Source: Cellulomonas aerilata (GTDB lineage Bacteria > Actinomycetota > Actinomycetes > Actinomycetales > Cellulomonadaceae). From it: a stretch of DNA of 64,000 nt. Shown here piece after piece: positions 34,395-43,190 of this stretch. The stretch spans positions 62,001 through 126,000 of the forward strand of contig NZ_BJYY01000021.1 in assembly GCF_007991755.1 (NCBI RefSeq), written 5' to 3'. The translations under genes and the position numbers were made by a program. Numbering within the stretch: the first letter of the stretch is position 1; every line of letters begins with the position of its first letter. Below the pieces are notes generated by a model. That model made no database searches, was not told where the DNA came from, and saw only the letters and a list, made by a program, of their open reading frames with translations.

Positions 34395-34400
34395 TACGCT
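34395..34400 (+). promoter_or_regulatory. -10 hexamer of a leaderless promoter
   Basis: TACGCT ends 6 nt before the GTG at 34407, the start of the methyltransferase gene. Confidence 0.5.
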
Positions 34401-34406
34401 CGGCGC

Positions 34407-35174
34407 GTGCCTGACGCCCCGGTCCACCGAGCCCGCCCCGACCAGCCCGTCACGGCCGGCCCGGTGGACGGCGACGCGCTGCCCGGTGCCGGCCCGGCCG
34501 GCGGCGACGGTCTGGGTCCGGACGTCGGTCCGGCGGACGGTCCAGGTGACCACTACTTCAGCGCGCGCCCGGCGTCCGCCGACGAGCGGCGCACGCTGGC
34601 GGTGCACCTGGCGGGCCGGGACCTGCAGGTCGAGACCGCCGGCGGGGTGTTCTCCCCCGGCCGGCTCGACCTGGGCACCGAGGTGCTCCTGCGGACCGTC
34701 CCCGACCCGCCCCCGTCCGGGGACCTGCTCGACCTCGGGTGCGGCTGGGGGCCGGTCACGCTGACCCTCGCCCTGCTCTCCCCCGACGCCACGGTGTGGG
34801 CGGTGGACGTCAACGAGCGCGCCCTGGACCTGGTCCGCCGCAACGCGGCTCGGCTGGGGCTGACCCGGGTGAGGGCGGTGACGCCCGACGACGTGCCGGA
34901 CGACGTCGCCCTCGCCGCCCTGTGGTCCAACCCACCGATCCGGGTCGGCAAGGCGGCCCTGCACGAGATGCTCCTGCGCTGGCTGCCGCGGCTGGCGCCC
35001 GGGGCCGACGCGCACCTGGTGGTGCAGCGCAACCTCGGCGCGGACTCGCTGCAGCGGTGGCTCGCCGACGCCCTCGCCTCGTCCACCCCGCCCGACGGCG
35101 TGCCGGCGTCCTTCGACGTCGACCGCGTGGCCAGCGCCAAGGGCTTCCGCGTGCTGCGCGTCGCCCGGGGCTGA
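34407..35174 (+). CDS. Class I SAM-dependent methyltransferase (RsmC-like)
   Basis: A 255-residue methyltransferase of the MTS/RsmC type. The SAM motif I is LLDLGCGWGPVTLTLALLSP (about residues 110-129), motif II is VWAVDVNERALDLVRRNA, and the catalytic NPPI is in LWSNPPIRVG (about residue 177). Such proteins methylate N2 of guanine in rRNA; the target here may be 16S G1207, but this is inferred. The first 40 residues are a poorly conserved Asp/Gly/Pro tail. GTG start with a leaderless promoter. It converges on the thioredoxin gene with an intervening terminator. Confidence 0.88.
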   Translation: MPDAPVHRARPDQPVTAGPVDGDALPGAGPAGGDGLGPDVGPADGPGDHYFSARPASADERRTLAVHLAGRDLQVETAGGVFSPGRLDLGTEVLLRTVPDPPPSGDLLDLGCGWGPVTLTLALLSPDATVWAVDVNERALDLVRRNAARLGLTRVRAVTPDDVPDDVALAALWSNPPIRVGKAALHEMLLRWLPRLAPGADAHLVVQRNLGADSLQRWLADALASSTPPDGVPASFDVDRVASAKGFRVLRVARG

Positions 35175-35180
35175 CCCGGC

Positions 35181-35201
35181 GCCCGTCCCGGCCGGACGGG
35201 C
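35181..35201. terminator. Bidirectional hairpin terminator
   Basis: An 8-bp stem (GCCCGTCC with GGACGGGC) and a 5-nt loop lie between the convergent methyltransferase and thioredoxin genes. Confidence 0.65.
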
Positions 35202-35540
35202 TCAGCCCACGCGGACCACGCGGTCCGCGAGGGCCACGGCCGCTCGGGCCTGGGCCAGGCTCGGCACGCCGGAGGCGCGCCGCACCACGACGCCCTCCGC
35301 GTCGAGCACGAGCACGGTGGGCGTGACGTCGATCTCCAGCGCCTGCCCGAGGTCGGTGCGGTCGGCCACGTCCAGCTCGACGTGCACGACGCCGTCCTCG
35401 GTGGCCAGCAGGTGCTCCAGCACCCGGCGGGTCGCCCGGCACGGGGCGCAGAACGTGCTCGAGAACTGCACGAGGGTCGCCCGCCGGCCGAGCGGTGCGC
35501 CCAGGTCGTCGGCGGTCAGCCGGGGACGGTCGATGGTCAC
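35202..35540 (-). CDS. Thioredoxin-family protein
   Basis: A 112-residue single-domain thioredoxin fold. The active site is CAPC in QFSSTFCAPCRATRR (about residues 31-34), different from the WCGPC of canonical thioredoxin. The conserved cis-Pro is in VTPTVLVLDAEG. No signal peptide is visible, so it is probably cytoplasmic. GTG start at 35540. It lies downstream of dapF in the same direction, 124 nt away, and may be transcribed with it, although that gap is larger than within the dapF-miaA block. Confidence 0.88.
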   Translation of the reverse strand: MTIDRPRLTADDLGAPLGRRATLVQFSSTFCAPCRATRRVLEHLLATEDGVVHVELDVADRTDLGQALEIDVTPTVLVLDAEGVVVRRASGVPSLAQARAAVALADRVVRVG

Positions 35541-35606
35541 ACCGGGTCCAACACGGTCGCTGCCGCCGGTGTTCCGCTCGTGGGGCGCCACGTGGCGCGC
35601 AGCGGC

Positions 35607-35684
35607 GCTCCGGCCGCCCGTGCTCGGGCGACGGCCGGCGGCGCGGTGCTCCGGCCGCCTCGGCTCAGGCGACGGCCAGCGCGG
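35607..35684 (-). repeat. Imperfect duplication of the dapF 3' end
   Basis: GCTCCGGCCGCC... at 35648-35684 (spanning the dapF stop) is repeated with a few changes at 35607-35643, 41 bp further downstream. Confidence 0.6.
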
Positions 35685-36648
35685 CGAGGTCCACCCGCCC
35701 CGTCGCGACCAGGGCAGCCGGACCGGCCAGCTCGACGTGGCCGGAGGCCAGCACACGGACCCGCACGGTGCCGCCGGGGACGTCCACCAGCCAGACGTCC
35801 GGCGCACCCGCACCCGCCCAGGTGCGCACCGCGAGGGCCGCCGCGCACGCGCCCGTGCCGCACGACCGGGTCTCCCCCACCCCGCGCTCGTGCACGCGCA
35901 TGCGGACCCGGCCGACCAGGACGCCGTCGGCCCCGGCCTGCTCGCCGAGCGGCACCACGAGCTCGACGTTCGTGCCCGCCGGTGGCAGGGGCTGCACCTG
36001 CGGTGCGCGGGCCAGGTCGGCGGCGGACAGCTCCCCCTCGTCCGCGAGCGCGAGCACCGTGTGGGGGTTGCCCACGTCCACGCTCAGCGCGGGACGGGTC
36101 ACCGGGAGCCCGGCGACGTCGACCTCGGCGTCGTACCCCGCGACGGCCGCCGCGTCGCCGCCGGGCAGGTGCCACGGACCCATGTCGACGGCGTACCAGC
36201 CGCCCGGCTCGGCGCGCACGTACCGCACGCCCGCGCGGGTGCCGACCGCGAGCGCAGCGGTGGGGGGTCCCTCGCCGGGCCGCGGCGCCCGCGCGAGCCC
36301 GAGCCGCTCCAGGTAGGCGACGAACACCCGCACCCCGTTGCCGCACATCTCCGCGACCGAGCCGTCCGCGTTGCGGTAGTCCATGAACCAGGTCGCCGCC
36401 GGCTCGCGCTCGAGCAGGGCGGCAGCCTCGGGGACCGCGGCCGTCGGGACGACCCGGATCACGCCGTCCCCGCCGATCCCGGCGCGGCGGTCCGCCAGCC
36501 CGCGCACCAGGGCGGGTGTCAGGTCCAGCGCGGCGTCGCGGTCGTCGAGCAGGACGAAGTCGTTCTGGGTGCCGTGCCCCTTGGTGAACTCCAGGAGCCG
36601 GGGGTGCGCGGCACCGGCCGCGGTACGGACGACGTCGGGCGCGGTCAT
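35665..36648 (-). CDS. dapF: Diaminopimelate epimerase DapF
   Basis: This enzyme converts LL- to meso-diaminopimelate for lysine and peptidoglycan. It has 327 residues. The two catalytic Cys are in AEMCGNGVRVF (about residue 100) and GETRSCGTGACAAA (about 260). The N-terminal KGHGTQNDFVLLDD is the family start. The ATG overlaps the miaA stop (ATGA) and also has TACCCT 6 nt upstream, so it can be translated from a miaA transcript and from a leaderless message. The pairing with dapA, murE and miaA fits cell wall and lysine synthesis. Confidence 0.96.
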   Translation of the reverse strand: MTAPDVVRTAAGAAHPRLLEFTKGHGTQNDFVLLDDRDAALDLTPALVRGLADRRAGIGGDGVIRVVPTAAVPEAAALLEREPAATWFMDYRNADGSVAEMCGNGVRVFVAYLERLGLARAPRPGEGPPTAALAVGTRAGVRYVRAEPGGWYAVDMGPWHLPGGDAAAVAGYDAEVDVAGLPVTRPALSVDVGNPHTVLALADEGELSAADLARAPQVQPLPPAGTNVELVVPLGEQAGADGVLVGRVRMRVHERGVGETRSCGTGACAAALAVRTWAGAGAPDVWLVDVPGGTVRVRVLASGHVELAGPAALVATGRVDLAALAVA

Positions 36649-37613
36649 GAGCCCAGGGTACGGCGGGGCGCGCCGCCGTCCCCGACGGTCCCCGCGCCGG
36701 CGTCGGCCGCGGCCACGACCGCCAGGGCGTGCGCGACCAGGTCACCGTCGCGGGCGTCGAGCCAGTGGATGCGCGGGTCGCGGCCGAACCAGGTCATCTG
36801 CTTGCGGGCCAGGCGCCGGGTGCCGGCCACGACGGCGTCCCGGGCGGCCTGCTCGTCCAGCTCGCCCCGGACCAGGGCGAGGACCTCGGCGTAGCCCACC
36901 GCGCGGGCCGCCGTCCGGCTCATGCCGTGCACGGTGAGACCCAGGGTCTCCTCGACCAGGCCCTCGTCCCACATCCGGTCGACCCGGGCCTCGATCCGCG
37001 CGTCCAGCACCGCCCGGTCGCAGTCCAGGCCGATCTGCACGGCCGGGACCTCGTAGACCTGCTCGGGCAGGTTCGCGGTGTACGGGCGGCCGGTGATCTC
37101 GATGACCTCCAGCGCCCGCACGATGCGCCGGGTGTTCGCCGGGCCGATCGCGATGGCGGCGGCCGGGTCCAGGCGTGCGAGCTCGTCGTGCAGGTGCCGG
37201 GTGCCGTGCTGCTCGGCCCGCTCCCCCAGCCGGGCGCGGACCTGCGCGTCGGTTCCGGGGAACTCGAGCCGGTCCAGCAGTGCGCGCACGTAGAGCCCGG
37301 ACCCGCCCACGACGACCGACCGTCGTCCGCGGCCGGCGATGGCGGCGAGGTCCTCGCGGGCCTCGTGCTGGTAGCGCGCGACCGAGGCGTCCTCGGTGAC
37401 GTCCAGGACGTCGAGCTGGTGGTGCGGAACTCCGCGCCGCTCCGCGGGCGTGAGCTTGGCCGTCCCGATGTCCATCCCGCGGTACAGCTGCATCGCGTCG
37501 GCGTTGACGACCTCGCCGTCGAGCGCCTCCGCGAGAGCGAGACCGAGGTCGGACTTGCCGGTCGCGGTGGGACCCACCACCGCGACGACGAGCGGGGGGC
37601 GGGGGGCGCTCAC
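36645..37613 (-). CDS. miaA: tRNA dimethylallyltransferase MiaA
   Basis: MiaA transfers a dimethylallyl group to N6 of A37 in tRNAs that read codons starting with U. It has 322 residues. The P-loop is VVGPTATGKSDLGLALAEAL (about residues 12-31), and NADAMQLYRGMDIGTAK and the conserved GGSGLYVRAL follow. The start is GTG, which overlaps the stop of the upstream extradiol-like gene (GTGA). Three genes, extradiol-like, miaA and dapF, are thus coupled. MiaB, encoded further along, carries out the next tRNA modification step. Confidence 0.96.
   Translation of the reverse strand: MSAPRPPLVVAVVGPTATGKSDLGLALAEALDGEVVNADAMQLYRGMDIGTAKLTPAERRGVPHHQLDVLDVTEDASVARYQHEAREDLAAIAGRGRRSVVVGGSGLYVRALLDRLEFPGTDAQVRARLGERAEQHGTRHLHDELARLDPAAAIAIGPANTRRIVRALEVIEITGRPYTANLPEQVYEVPAVQIGLDCDRAVLDARIEARVDRMWDEGLVEETLGLTVHGMSRTAARAVGYAEVLALVRGELDEQAARDAVVAGTRRLARKQMTWFGRDPRIHWLDARDGDLVAHALAVVAAADAGAGTVGDGGAPRRTLGS
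36655..36660 (-). promoter_or_regulatory. -10 hexamer of a dapF leaderless promoter, inside miaA
   Basis: TACCCT ends 6 nt before the dapF ATG and lies within the last codons of miaA. Confidence 0.45.
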
Positions 37614-38374
37614 CGGGTGCTCCAGGACGCGACCGCGTAGGTCGCCCCGAATGGCGCCGACACGTGCGGGACCGCCGCCCGCACGGTGGCGCGGCGGGGC
37701 ACCGCGCCCAGGACGAGCTGCCAGGGCGCCCACGCCGTGACGGCGAGCTCGGCCGCCAGGTCCGGGGCCATCCCCGCGAGCCGGACGCGTGCGTCGGGTC
37801 CGGCGTCGGCCAGGTCGGCGAGCATGCCCCCGTCCACGGCCGCCGCGCGGCGATCGTGCTCCAGCGGCGCGTCGGACCCGCGCCGGGCGCTGAACGACCC
37901 GGCGACCAGGAACGCGACCCGCTCGGGGCCCGACGCCAGGCCGTACCCGAGCGCGGCCAGCTCGGCGGCACGGCCCGGGGCCACGGTCAGCGGCTCGGTC
38001 CCGGGCGGCGCGACCTCGGCGAGCGTCGTTGGTCCGGACCACCCGCAGCGGGCCAGCAGCGCGAGCGCGACGGCACTGGCCGGCCCGTCGACGCGGGTGG
38101 GGGTCACGTCGGGGTGCACGTCCCCGGCGGTCAGCGGCCAGCCCAGGCGCGCGTCGTCGATGCCCGCGGCGGCCAGGGTCGGCGCGAACGGGCCGGGCAT
38201 CATCCGGTCGGCCCGGCCCGGCGCGACCACCACGACGCGCGCCGGGGACGCGGCGAGCAGTGCCTCGACGGCTGCGACCGCCGCGGCGCGGACCTCCGGG
38301 AGGACCTCGGCGGCCCCGGCCGCGCCCGGCACGAGCAGGGCGGTGTCGGGGACCAGGGTCGCGTTGTCGAGCAC
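37610..38374 (-). CDS. Class III extradiol dioxygenase subunit-like protein, metal ligands apparently absent
   Basis: A 254-residue protein of the family usually called class III extradiol dioxygenase-like, found next to miaA in actinobacteria. The start VLDNATLVPDTALLVPGAAG aligns with the CPHPPLLVPE start of the family, but the His of that motif is missing. VVVVAPGRAD and the C-terminal PHVSAPFGATYAVASW are visible. The missing metal ligand suggests it is not a working dioxygenase. The GTG at 38374 has TACCGT 8 nt upstream. It is the first gene of the extradiol-like, miaA, dapF block. Confidence 0.65.
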   Translation of the reverse strand: MLDNATLVPDTALLVPGAAGAAEVLPEVRAAAVAAVEALLAASPARVVVVAPGRADRMMPGPFAPTLAAAGIDDARLGWPLTAGDVHPDVTPTRVDGPASAVALALLARCGWSGPTTLAEVAPPGTEPLTVAPGRAAELAALGYGLASGPERVAFLVAGSFSARRGSDAPLEHDRRAAAVDGGMLADLADAGPDARVRLAGMAPDLAAELAVTAWAPWQLVLGAVPRRATVRAAVPHVSAPFGATYAVASWSTR

Positions 38375-38382
38375 GGGCAGGA

Positions 38383-38388
38383 ACGGTA
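38383..38388 (-). promoter_or_regulatory. -10 hexamer upstream of the extradiol-like gene
   Basis: TACCGT lies 8 nt before the GTG and would begin the extradiol-like, miaA, dapF transcript. Confidence 0.4.
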
Positions 38389-38441
38389 GCCGCTGCGGGT
38401 CGCCGGTGGCGTCGGGCGCCGGGTCCCCGCGGTCACCGGGG

Positions 38442-38447
38442 TACTGT
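38442..38447 (+). promoter_or_regulatory. -10 hexamer of a leaderless ybjN promoter
   Basis: TACTGT ends 6 nt before the ATG at 38454. Confidence 0.5.
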
Positions 38448-38453
38448 GCGGCG

Positions 38454-39086
38454 ATGGGGTTCTTCCGGGGTGGCCGCCCGAGCTGGTGGCCGGGACGTGA
38501 CCCGCAGCGTGACGCCGAGCACCTGTCCGACGCCGAGCTCCAGGCGCGCGTCGAGGAGCTGCTCACCCGCGAGCTCGGGGCGCGCCGGCTGTCCGACGTC
38601 GCCACGCCGGCGCGGCCGGGCGCGCCGATCCAGTCGGCCGACGACGCCGGCGACGTCCCGTGGCCGCTGACCGTCGCCCGGATCGTCGAGTGGTTCGAGG
38701 ACAACGGGTTCAGCTACTTCATCGACAACGACGGCGACCTCGGCGGCCTGTGGCGCGGCCGGCTCTTCTACTTCTTCCTGTTCGGCGAGCGCTCGGAGAT
38801 CCTCCAGGTGCGCGGGCAGTGGAACCGGGAGGTCTCCATCGAGCGGCTCGAGGAGATCCTGGACGCCTGCAACGAGTGGAACGCCGACCGGATCTGGCCC
38901 AAGGCGTACGTGCGGGTGCGGGACAACGGGATGGTGCACGTGATCTCCGAGGTGGCCACCGACCTCGAGCACGGCGCGACCGACGCCCAGCTCGGTCAGC
39001 TGCTGCACTGCGGCCTGAGCACCGGCAGCATGCTGTTCGACGCGATCGACGAGCTCTACCCCGACCCCGCGGGCCAGGCGCCATGA
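38454..39086 (+). CDS. YbjN-domain protein, first of a pair
   Basis: A 210-residue cytoplasmic YbjN (DUF1790-like) protein. The core starts at about residue 70 with VARIVEWFEDNGFSYFIDNDGDLGG and ends with DLEHGATDAQLGQLLHCGLSTG. The first 65 residues are a basic, Arg/Pro-rich lead-in (MGFFRGGRPSWWPGRD) and a coiled HLSDAELQARVEELL helix. YbjN proteins resemble type III secretion chaperones and have been linked to stress and motility, but no function is established here. It is coupled to the second YbjN gene by ATGA, and the leaderless promoter is close to the start. Confidence 0.85.
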   Translation: MGFFRGGRPSWWPGRDPQRDAEHLSDAELQARVEELLTRELGARRLSDVATPARPGAPIQSADDAGDVPWPLTVARIVEWFEDNGFSYFIDNDGDLGGLWRGRLFYFFLFGERSEILQVRGQWNREVSIERLEEILDACNEWNADRIWPKAYVRVRDNGMVHVISEVATDLEHGATDAQLGQLLHCGLSTGSMLFDAIDELYPDPAGQAP

Positions 39087-39595
39087 GCCCCGGTGCCCGG
39101 TCCCGCTGGCTCTCGCGGATGTTCGGCACGGCCCGCACGCACGCGCCCACGCCGTCCCCGGCGCGCGAGCGTGCCACCCCGGTGACCCGTGACCGCGTGG
39201 CGACGTACCTGCTCTCCCGCGGGTACCGCTTCCTCCTCGACGACGACGGCGACCTCACCGGCACGTGGGACGGCAGCCGGTTCTGGTTCCTGCTGCTCGG
39301 CGACCACGGCGAGATCCTGCAGATCCGCGGGCGGTGGCACCGCACCCTGCCGGTCACCCGCCGCACCGCCGTGCTGCTCGCCGCCAACGACTGGAACCGC
39401 GAGCGCATCTGGCCGAAGGTCTACGTCCGCGAGGAGGAGGGCGAGCTGGCCCTCTACAGCGAGGTGTCCGTCGACCTCGAGCACGGCGCGACCGGCAGCC
39501 AGCTGGCCCAGCTCGTCGCGTGCGGGCTCGGCACCGGGGTCCAGATGTTCACCGTGCTGGACTCGCTGCTGCCGCCGGAGACCGACCTGGACTGA
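39083..39595 (+). CDS. YbjN-domain protein, second of a pair
   Basis: A 170-residue YbjN protein. Its core begins VTRDRVATYLLSRGYRFLLDDDGDLTG and ends DLEHGATGSQLAQLVACGLGTG, about 40 % identical by eye to the first gene. The N-terminus is short and basic (MSPGARSRWLSRMFG). The ATGA overlap and the matching core suggest an old tandem duplication and possible heterodimer formation. It converges on miaB, 52 nt away, without an obvious strong terminator. Confidence 0.85.
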   Translation: MSPGARSRWLSRMFGTARTHAPTPSPARERATPVTRDRVATYLLSRGYRFLLDDDGDLTGTWDGSRFWFLLLGDHGEILQIRGRWHRTLPVTRRTAVLLAANDWNRERIWPKVYVREEEGELALYSEVSVDLEHGATGSQLAQLVACGLGTGVQMFTVLDSLLPPETDLD

Positions 39596-39647
39596 GCGTC
39601 GCGGACGGCGTCGCCGGCGCAGACCCGGCGTCCGCCGGGCCGGGACC

Positions 39648-41351
39648 TCAGCGGGTGCGGACCGCCGGCAGCCCGAGCACGACGGGTCCCCCGGCCGCTC
39701 CGGACCCGGCGGCCGAGCCCTGGCCCGACCCGTGGCCGTGCCCGTGGTCGTCCCCACCCAGGCCGGCGCGGGCCCGGGCGCGCTGCGCCCAGGCGTCCCC
39801 GGCCCGCGTGCGCCGGACGGCGTAGATGCCGCCGGCGAGCGCCGAGTCGGCGACGAGGTGGTGCGGTGCGCCGTGGGTGACCTCGACCGTGACGAGGTCG
39901 CCCGGCCGGGGCAGGAGCGGGTGCGGGTGCTCCTCCAGCCGCGCGTCGGACGGGTGCCCCACCGCGTGCGCGCCGGCGCCGGCGGCCAGCCCCTGGACGG
40001 CGGGCGGCAGCGCGAAGTGCACGAGCCGGTTGTCCGCCGCCCGACCCGACACCCGCAGCGAGGCGCCGTCCTTGCGCCCCTCGGTGTCCGCCACCAGCAC
40101 CTCGACCCGGCGCCCCGCCTGCGCCCGGTTCTCCTCCAGCGAGATCCGCTCCTGCAGCGCCTGCAGCCGCTCGTAGCGCTCCTGGACGACCGCCTTGGGC
40201 AGCTGGTCGGGCAGGTCCGCCGCGGGGGTGCCGGGGCGCTGGGAGTACTGGAAGGTGTAGGCCGACACGAACCGGGACGCCTCGACGACCCGCAGCGTCT
40301 CGGCGAAGTCGTCCTCGGTCTCCCCGGGGAAGCCGACGATGATGTCGGTCGTGATGGCGGCGTCGGGCATCGCCGCACGGACGCGGTCGAGGATGCCGAG
40401 GAAGCGCTCGGACCGGTAGGAGCGCCGCATCGCCCGCAGCACGCGGTCCGAGCCGGACTGCAGCGGCATGTGCAGCTGCGGCATGACGTTCGCGGTGGCG
40501 GCCATCGCCTCGATGACGTCGTCGGTGAACGCGGCCGGGTGCGGGCTGGTGAAGCGCACGCGCTCCAGGCCCTGGACGTCGCCGCAGGCGCGCAGCAGCT
40601 TGGCGAACGCGCCGCGGTCCCCGAACTCCACGCCGTAGCTGTTGACGTTCTGCCCGAGCAGCGTCACCTCGATCGCGCCCTGGTCGACCAGCGCCTGCAC
40701 CTCGGCGAGGACCTCGCCCGGGCGGCGGTCGCGCTCCTTGCCCCGCAGGTGGGGGACGATGCAGAACGTGCAGGTGTTGTTGCACCCCACGCTGATCGAC
40801 ACCCAGCCCGCGTACACCGACTCCCGGCGGGTGGGCAGCGTCGAGGGGAACACCTGCAGGGACTCCGCGATCTCGACCTGCGCGCGCTCGTTGTGGCGTG
40901 CCCGCTCGAGCAGGACCGGCAGCGCGTCGAGGTTGTGGGTGCCGAACACGACGTCGACCCACGGCGCCCGGTCCACGATGCCGGCGCGGTCCTTCTGCGC
41001 GAGGCAGCCGCCGACCGCGATCTGCATGCCGGGGCGGCCGCGCTTGACGCCCGCGAGCTGGCCGAGGTTGCCGTAGAGCTTGTCGGCGGCGTTCTCGCGG
41101 ACCGCGCAGGTGTTGATGACCAGGACGTCGGCGCTGCCACGGGCGGCGTCCGCCGCGGACGCCGGGACGTACCCGGCCTGCTCGAGCATGCCCGCCATGT
41201 GCTCGGAGTCGTGCACGTTCATCTGGCAGCCCAGGGTGCGCACGACGTACGTGCGCGCGTCGGCGACGGCGTGCTGCGCGGCGCCCGCGGGCGCCGGCGC
41301 GCGGTCGGCGGCCGGCACGGGCAGAGTGGGGGCGAGGGTCGTGTCCATCAC
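39648..41351 (-). CDS. miaB: tRNA-2-methylthio-N6-dimethylallyladenosine synthase MiaB
   Basis: A radical-SAM methylthiotransferase that converts i6A37 to ms2i6A37 in tRNA. It has 566 or 567 residues (GTG at 41351 or ATG at 41348). The N-terminal UPF0004 domain has Cys in [24 protein letters not shown] and GGCLAQKD. The radical-SAM motif is [20 protein letters not shown] (the CX3CX2C motif), and a TRAM domain is near residue 400-460. The C-terminal 60 residues form an unusual tail with [16 protein letters not shown], possibly metal-binding. TACCCT precedes both starts. It supports miaA. Confidence 0.95.
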   Translation of the reverse strand: MMDTTLAPTLPVPAADRAPAPAGAAQHAVADARTYVVRTLGCQMNVHDSEHMAGMLEQAGYVPASAADAARGSADVLVINTCAVRENAADKLYGNLGQLAGVKRGRPGMQIAVGGCLAQKDRAGIVDRAPWVDVVFGTHNLDALPVLLERARHNERAQVEIAESLQVFPSTLPTRRESVYAGWVSISVGCNNTCTFCIVPHLRGKERDRRPGEVLAEVQALVDQGAIEVTLLGQNVNSYGVEFGDRGAFAKLLRACGDVQGLERVRFTSPHPAAFTDDVIEAMAATANVMPQLHMPLQSGSDRVLRAMRRSYRSERFLGILDRVRAAMPDAAITTDIIVGFPGETEDDFAETLRVVEASRFVSAYTFQYSQRPGTPAADLPDQLPKAVVQERYERLQALQERISLEENRAQAGRRVEVLVADTEGRKDGASLRVSGRAADNRLVHFALPPAVQGLAAGAGAHAVGHPSDARLEEHPHPLLPRPGDLVTVEVTHGAPHHLVADSALAGGIYAVRRTRAGDAWAQRARARAGLGGDDHGHGHGSGQGSAAGSGAAGGPVVLGLPAVRTR

Positions 41352-41356
41352 CCGTC

Positions 41357-41362
41357 AGGGTA
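41357..41362 (-). promoter_or_regulatory. -10 hexamer upstream of miaB
   Basis: TACCCT lies 5 nt before the GTG and 8 nt before the ATG of miaB. Confidence 0.45.
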
Positions 41363-41436
41363 CGTCGCCACGGGTGTGTGTCCGTGACGTTGCAGGTCCG
41401 TGACCTGCGGAGGTGGCGTCCGAAACGTGCGCCGCC

Positions 41437-41442
41437 TAGGTT
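41437..41442 (+). promoter_or_regulatory. -10 hexamer of the leaderless gluABCD promoter
   Basis: TAGGTT ends 6 nt before the gluA ATG. Confidence 0.55.
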
Positions 41443-41448
41443 CGCAGC

Positions 41449-42240
41449 ATGGTTGACCGAACCTCTACCGCCGCCATACCCGCGACCGGGTCGCCGGTGG
41501 GTGGCGAGCCCCTGGTCGTGCTCGACGGCGTCAACAAGCACTTCGGCGCGCTGCACGTCCTGCGGGACGTCGACCTCACGGTGCACCGCGGCGAGGTCGT
41601 CGTCGTGATCGGTCCCTCCGGCTCGGGCAAGTCGACGCTGTGCCGCACCATCAACCGGCTGGAGACGATCGACACCGGGACGATCACCATCGACGGCAAG
41701 CCGCTGCCCGCGGAGGGCAAGGAGCTGGCGCGGCTGCGCGCCGACGTGGGCATGGTGTTCCAGTCCTTCAACCTGTTCGCCCACAAGACCGTGCTGGAGA
41801 ACGTGACCCTGGGGCCGGTCAAGGCCAAGGGCATGAACCGGGCCCAGGCCCGCGACAACGGCATGGCGCTGCTCGAGCGGGTCGGCGTCGCCAACCAGGC
41901 CGGCAAGCTGCCCGCCCAGCTGTCCGGCGGGCAGCAGCAGCGCGTGGCGATCGCGCGGGCACTGGCGATGAACCCCAAGGTCATGCTCTTCGACGAGCCG
42001 ACGTCGGCGCTCGACCCGGAGATGATCAACGAGGTCCTCGACGTGATGGTGTCTCTCGCCGGCGAGGGCATGACGATGATCGTCGTCACCCACGAGATGG
42101 GCTTCGCCCGCCGGGCGGCCCACCGTGTGGTGTTCATGGACGGCGGCCAGATCGTCGAGCAGGCGCAGCCCGAGACCTTCTTCACCGCGCCGCGCAGCGA
42201 CCGCGCCAAGGACTTCCTGTCCAAGATCCTCACGCACTGA
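41449..42240 (+). CDS. gluA: Glutamate ABC transporter ATP-binding protein GluA
   Basis: The ATPase of a polar amino acid importer (263 residues). Walker A is [15 protein letters not shown] (about residues 54-68), the Q-loop is [19 protein letters not shown], the signature is [17 protein letters not shown], Walker B is [15 protein letters not shown], and the switch His is in VVTHEMGF. The N-terminal 20 residues are a non-conserved tail. The ATG is preceded by TAGGTT, and the operon continues with a binding protein and two permeases. Substrate is inferred from GluABCD-type gene order. Confidence 0.93.
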   Translation: MVDRTSTAAIPATGSPVGGEPLVVLDGVNKHFGALHVLRDVDLTVHRGEVVVVIGPSGSGKSTLCRTINRLETIDTGTITIDGKPLPAEGKELARLRADVGMVFQSFNLFAHKTVLENVTLGPVKAKGMNRAQARDNGMALLERVGVANQAGKLPAQLSGGQQQRVAIARALAMNPKVMLFDEPTSALDPEMINEVLDVMVSLAGEGMTMIVVTHEMGFARRAAHRVVFMDGGQIVEQAQPETFFTAPRSDRAKDFLSKILTH

Positions 42241-42268
42241 CCAGCATCACCGACGTAAGGGAGCCACC

Positions 42269-43144
42269 ATGCGCACACGACGGACCCGACTGACCGTCCT
42301 CGCCGCAGCCACCGCACTCGTCCTCGCCGGATGTGGCGGCGGCGACGCGGAGACGCCCGCGGCCGGCGAGACCGAGGCCGCGACCGAGGGCGGCTCGGAG
42401 GGCGGCGCCGAGGGCACCATCACCATCGGCATCAAGTTCGACCAGCCCGGCCTGGGCCTGCAGGACGGCAGCGAGTACACCGGCTTCGACGTCGACGTCG
42501 CCAAGCACGTCGCCGAGCAGCTGGGCTACGGCGAGGACCAGATCGAGTTCTTCGAGTCGCCGTCCGCGCAGCGCGAGAACCTGCTGCAGACCGGTCAGGT
42601 CGACATGATCTTCGCCACCTACTCGATCACCGACGCCCGCAAGGAGACGGTCGACTTCGCCGGCCCGTACTTCGTCGCCGGCCAGGACCTGCTGGTCGCG
42701 GCCGACGACGACAGCATCGAGGGCCCGGAGGACCTCGAGGGCAAGCGGCTGTGCTCGGTCACCGGGTCGACGTCCGCGCAGCGCATCAAGGACGAGTACT
42801 CCGCCGGCGTGCAGCTGCAGGAGTACCCGGGCTACGCCGACTGCGTCACCGCGCTGGTCGCCGGCGCGGTCGACGCCGTGACCACGGACGACATCATCCT
42901 CGCCGGCCTGGCGTCGCAGCCGACCAACGCCGGCAAGGTCAAGGTCGTCGGCAACCCGTTCTCCGAGGAGAACTACGGCGTCGGCCTGCCCAAGGGCAGC
43001 GAGAACTGCGAGGCGATCAACGAGGCGATCACGGCGATGATCGAGGACGGCACGTGGGAGCAGCTGCTCCAGGACAACGTCGGCGAGTCCGGCTACACCC
43101 CGAACGAGGAGCTGAACCCGCCCACGCCCGAGCCCTGCGCCTGA
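42269..43144 (+). CDS. gluB: Glutamate-binding lipoprotein GluB
   Basis: The extracytoplasmic solute-binding lipoprotein of the transporter (291 residues). A lipobox LVLAGC places the acylated Cys at residue 22, and an acidic Gly/Glu-rich linker follows. The SBP core starts at TITIGIKFDQPGLGL and includes FDVDVAKHVAEQLGYG. AAGGGAG lies before the ATG. The last residues are Pro-rich (NPPTPEPCA) and include a Cys. Glutamate specificity is assumed from GluB-family resemblance. A 13-bp hairpin follows before gluC. Confidence 0.93.
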   Translation: MRTRRTRLTVLAAATALVLAGCGGGDAETPAAGETEAATEGGSEGGAEGTITIGIKFDQPGLGLQDGSEYTGFDVDVAKHVAEQLGYGEDQIEFFESPSAQRENLLQTGQVDMIFATYSITDARKETVDFAGPYFVAGQDLLVAADDDSIEGPEDLEGKRLCSVTGSTSAQRIKDEYSAGVQLQEYPGYADCVTALVAGAVDAVTTDDIILAGLASQPTNAGKVKVVGNPFSEENYGVGLPKGSENCEAINEAITAMIEDGTWEQLLQDNVGESGYTPNEELNPPTPEPCA

Positions 43145-43156
43145 CCCGCTGACCTC

Positions 43157-43190
43157 GACCGGCGCGCGGAGCACAGGCCGCGCGCCGGTC
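43157..43190 (+). terminator. Intercistronic hairpin between gluB and gluC
   Basis: A perfect 13-bp stem (GACCGGCGCGCGG with its complement) and an 8-nt loop lie 12 nt after gluB. It is inside an operon, so it may be a partial terminator or a 3' stabiliser of the gluB message. Confidence 0.75.
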
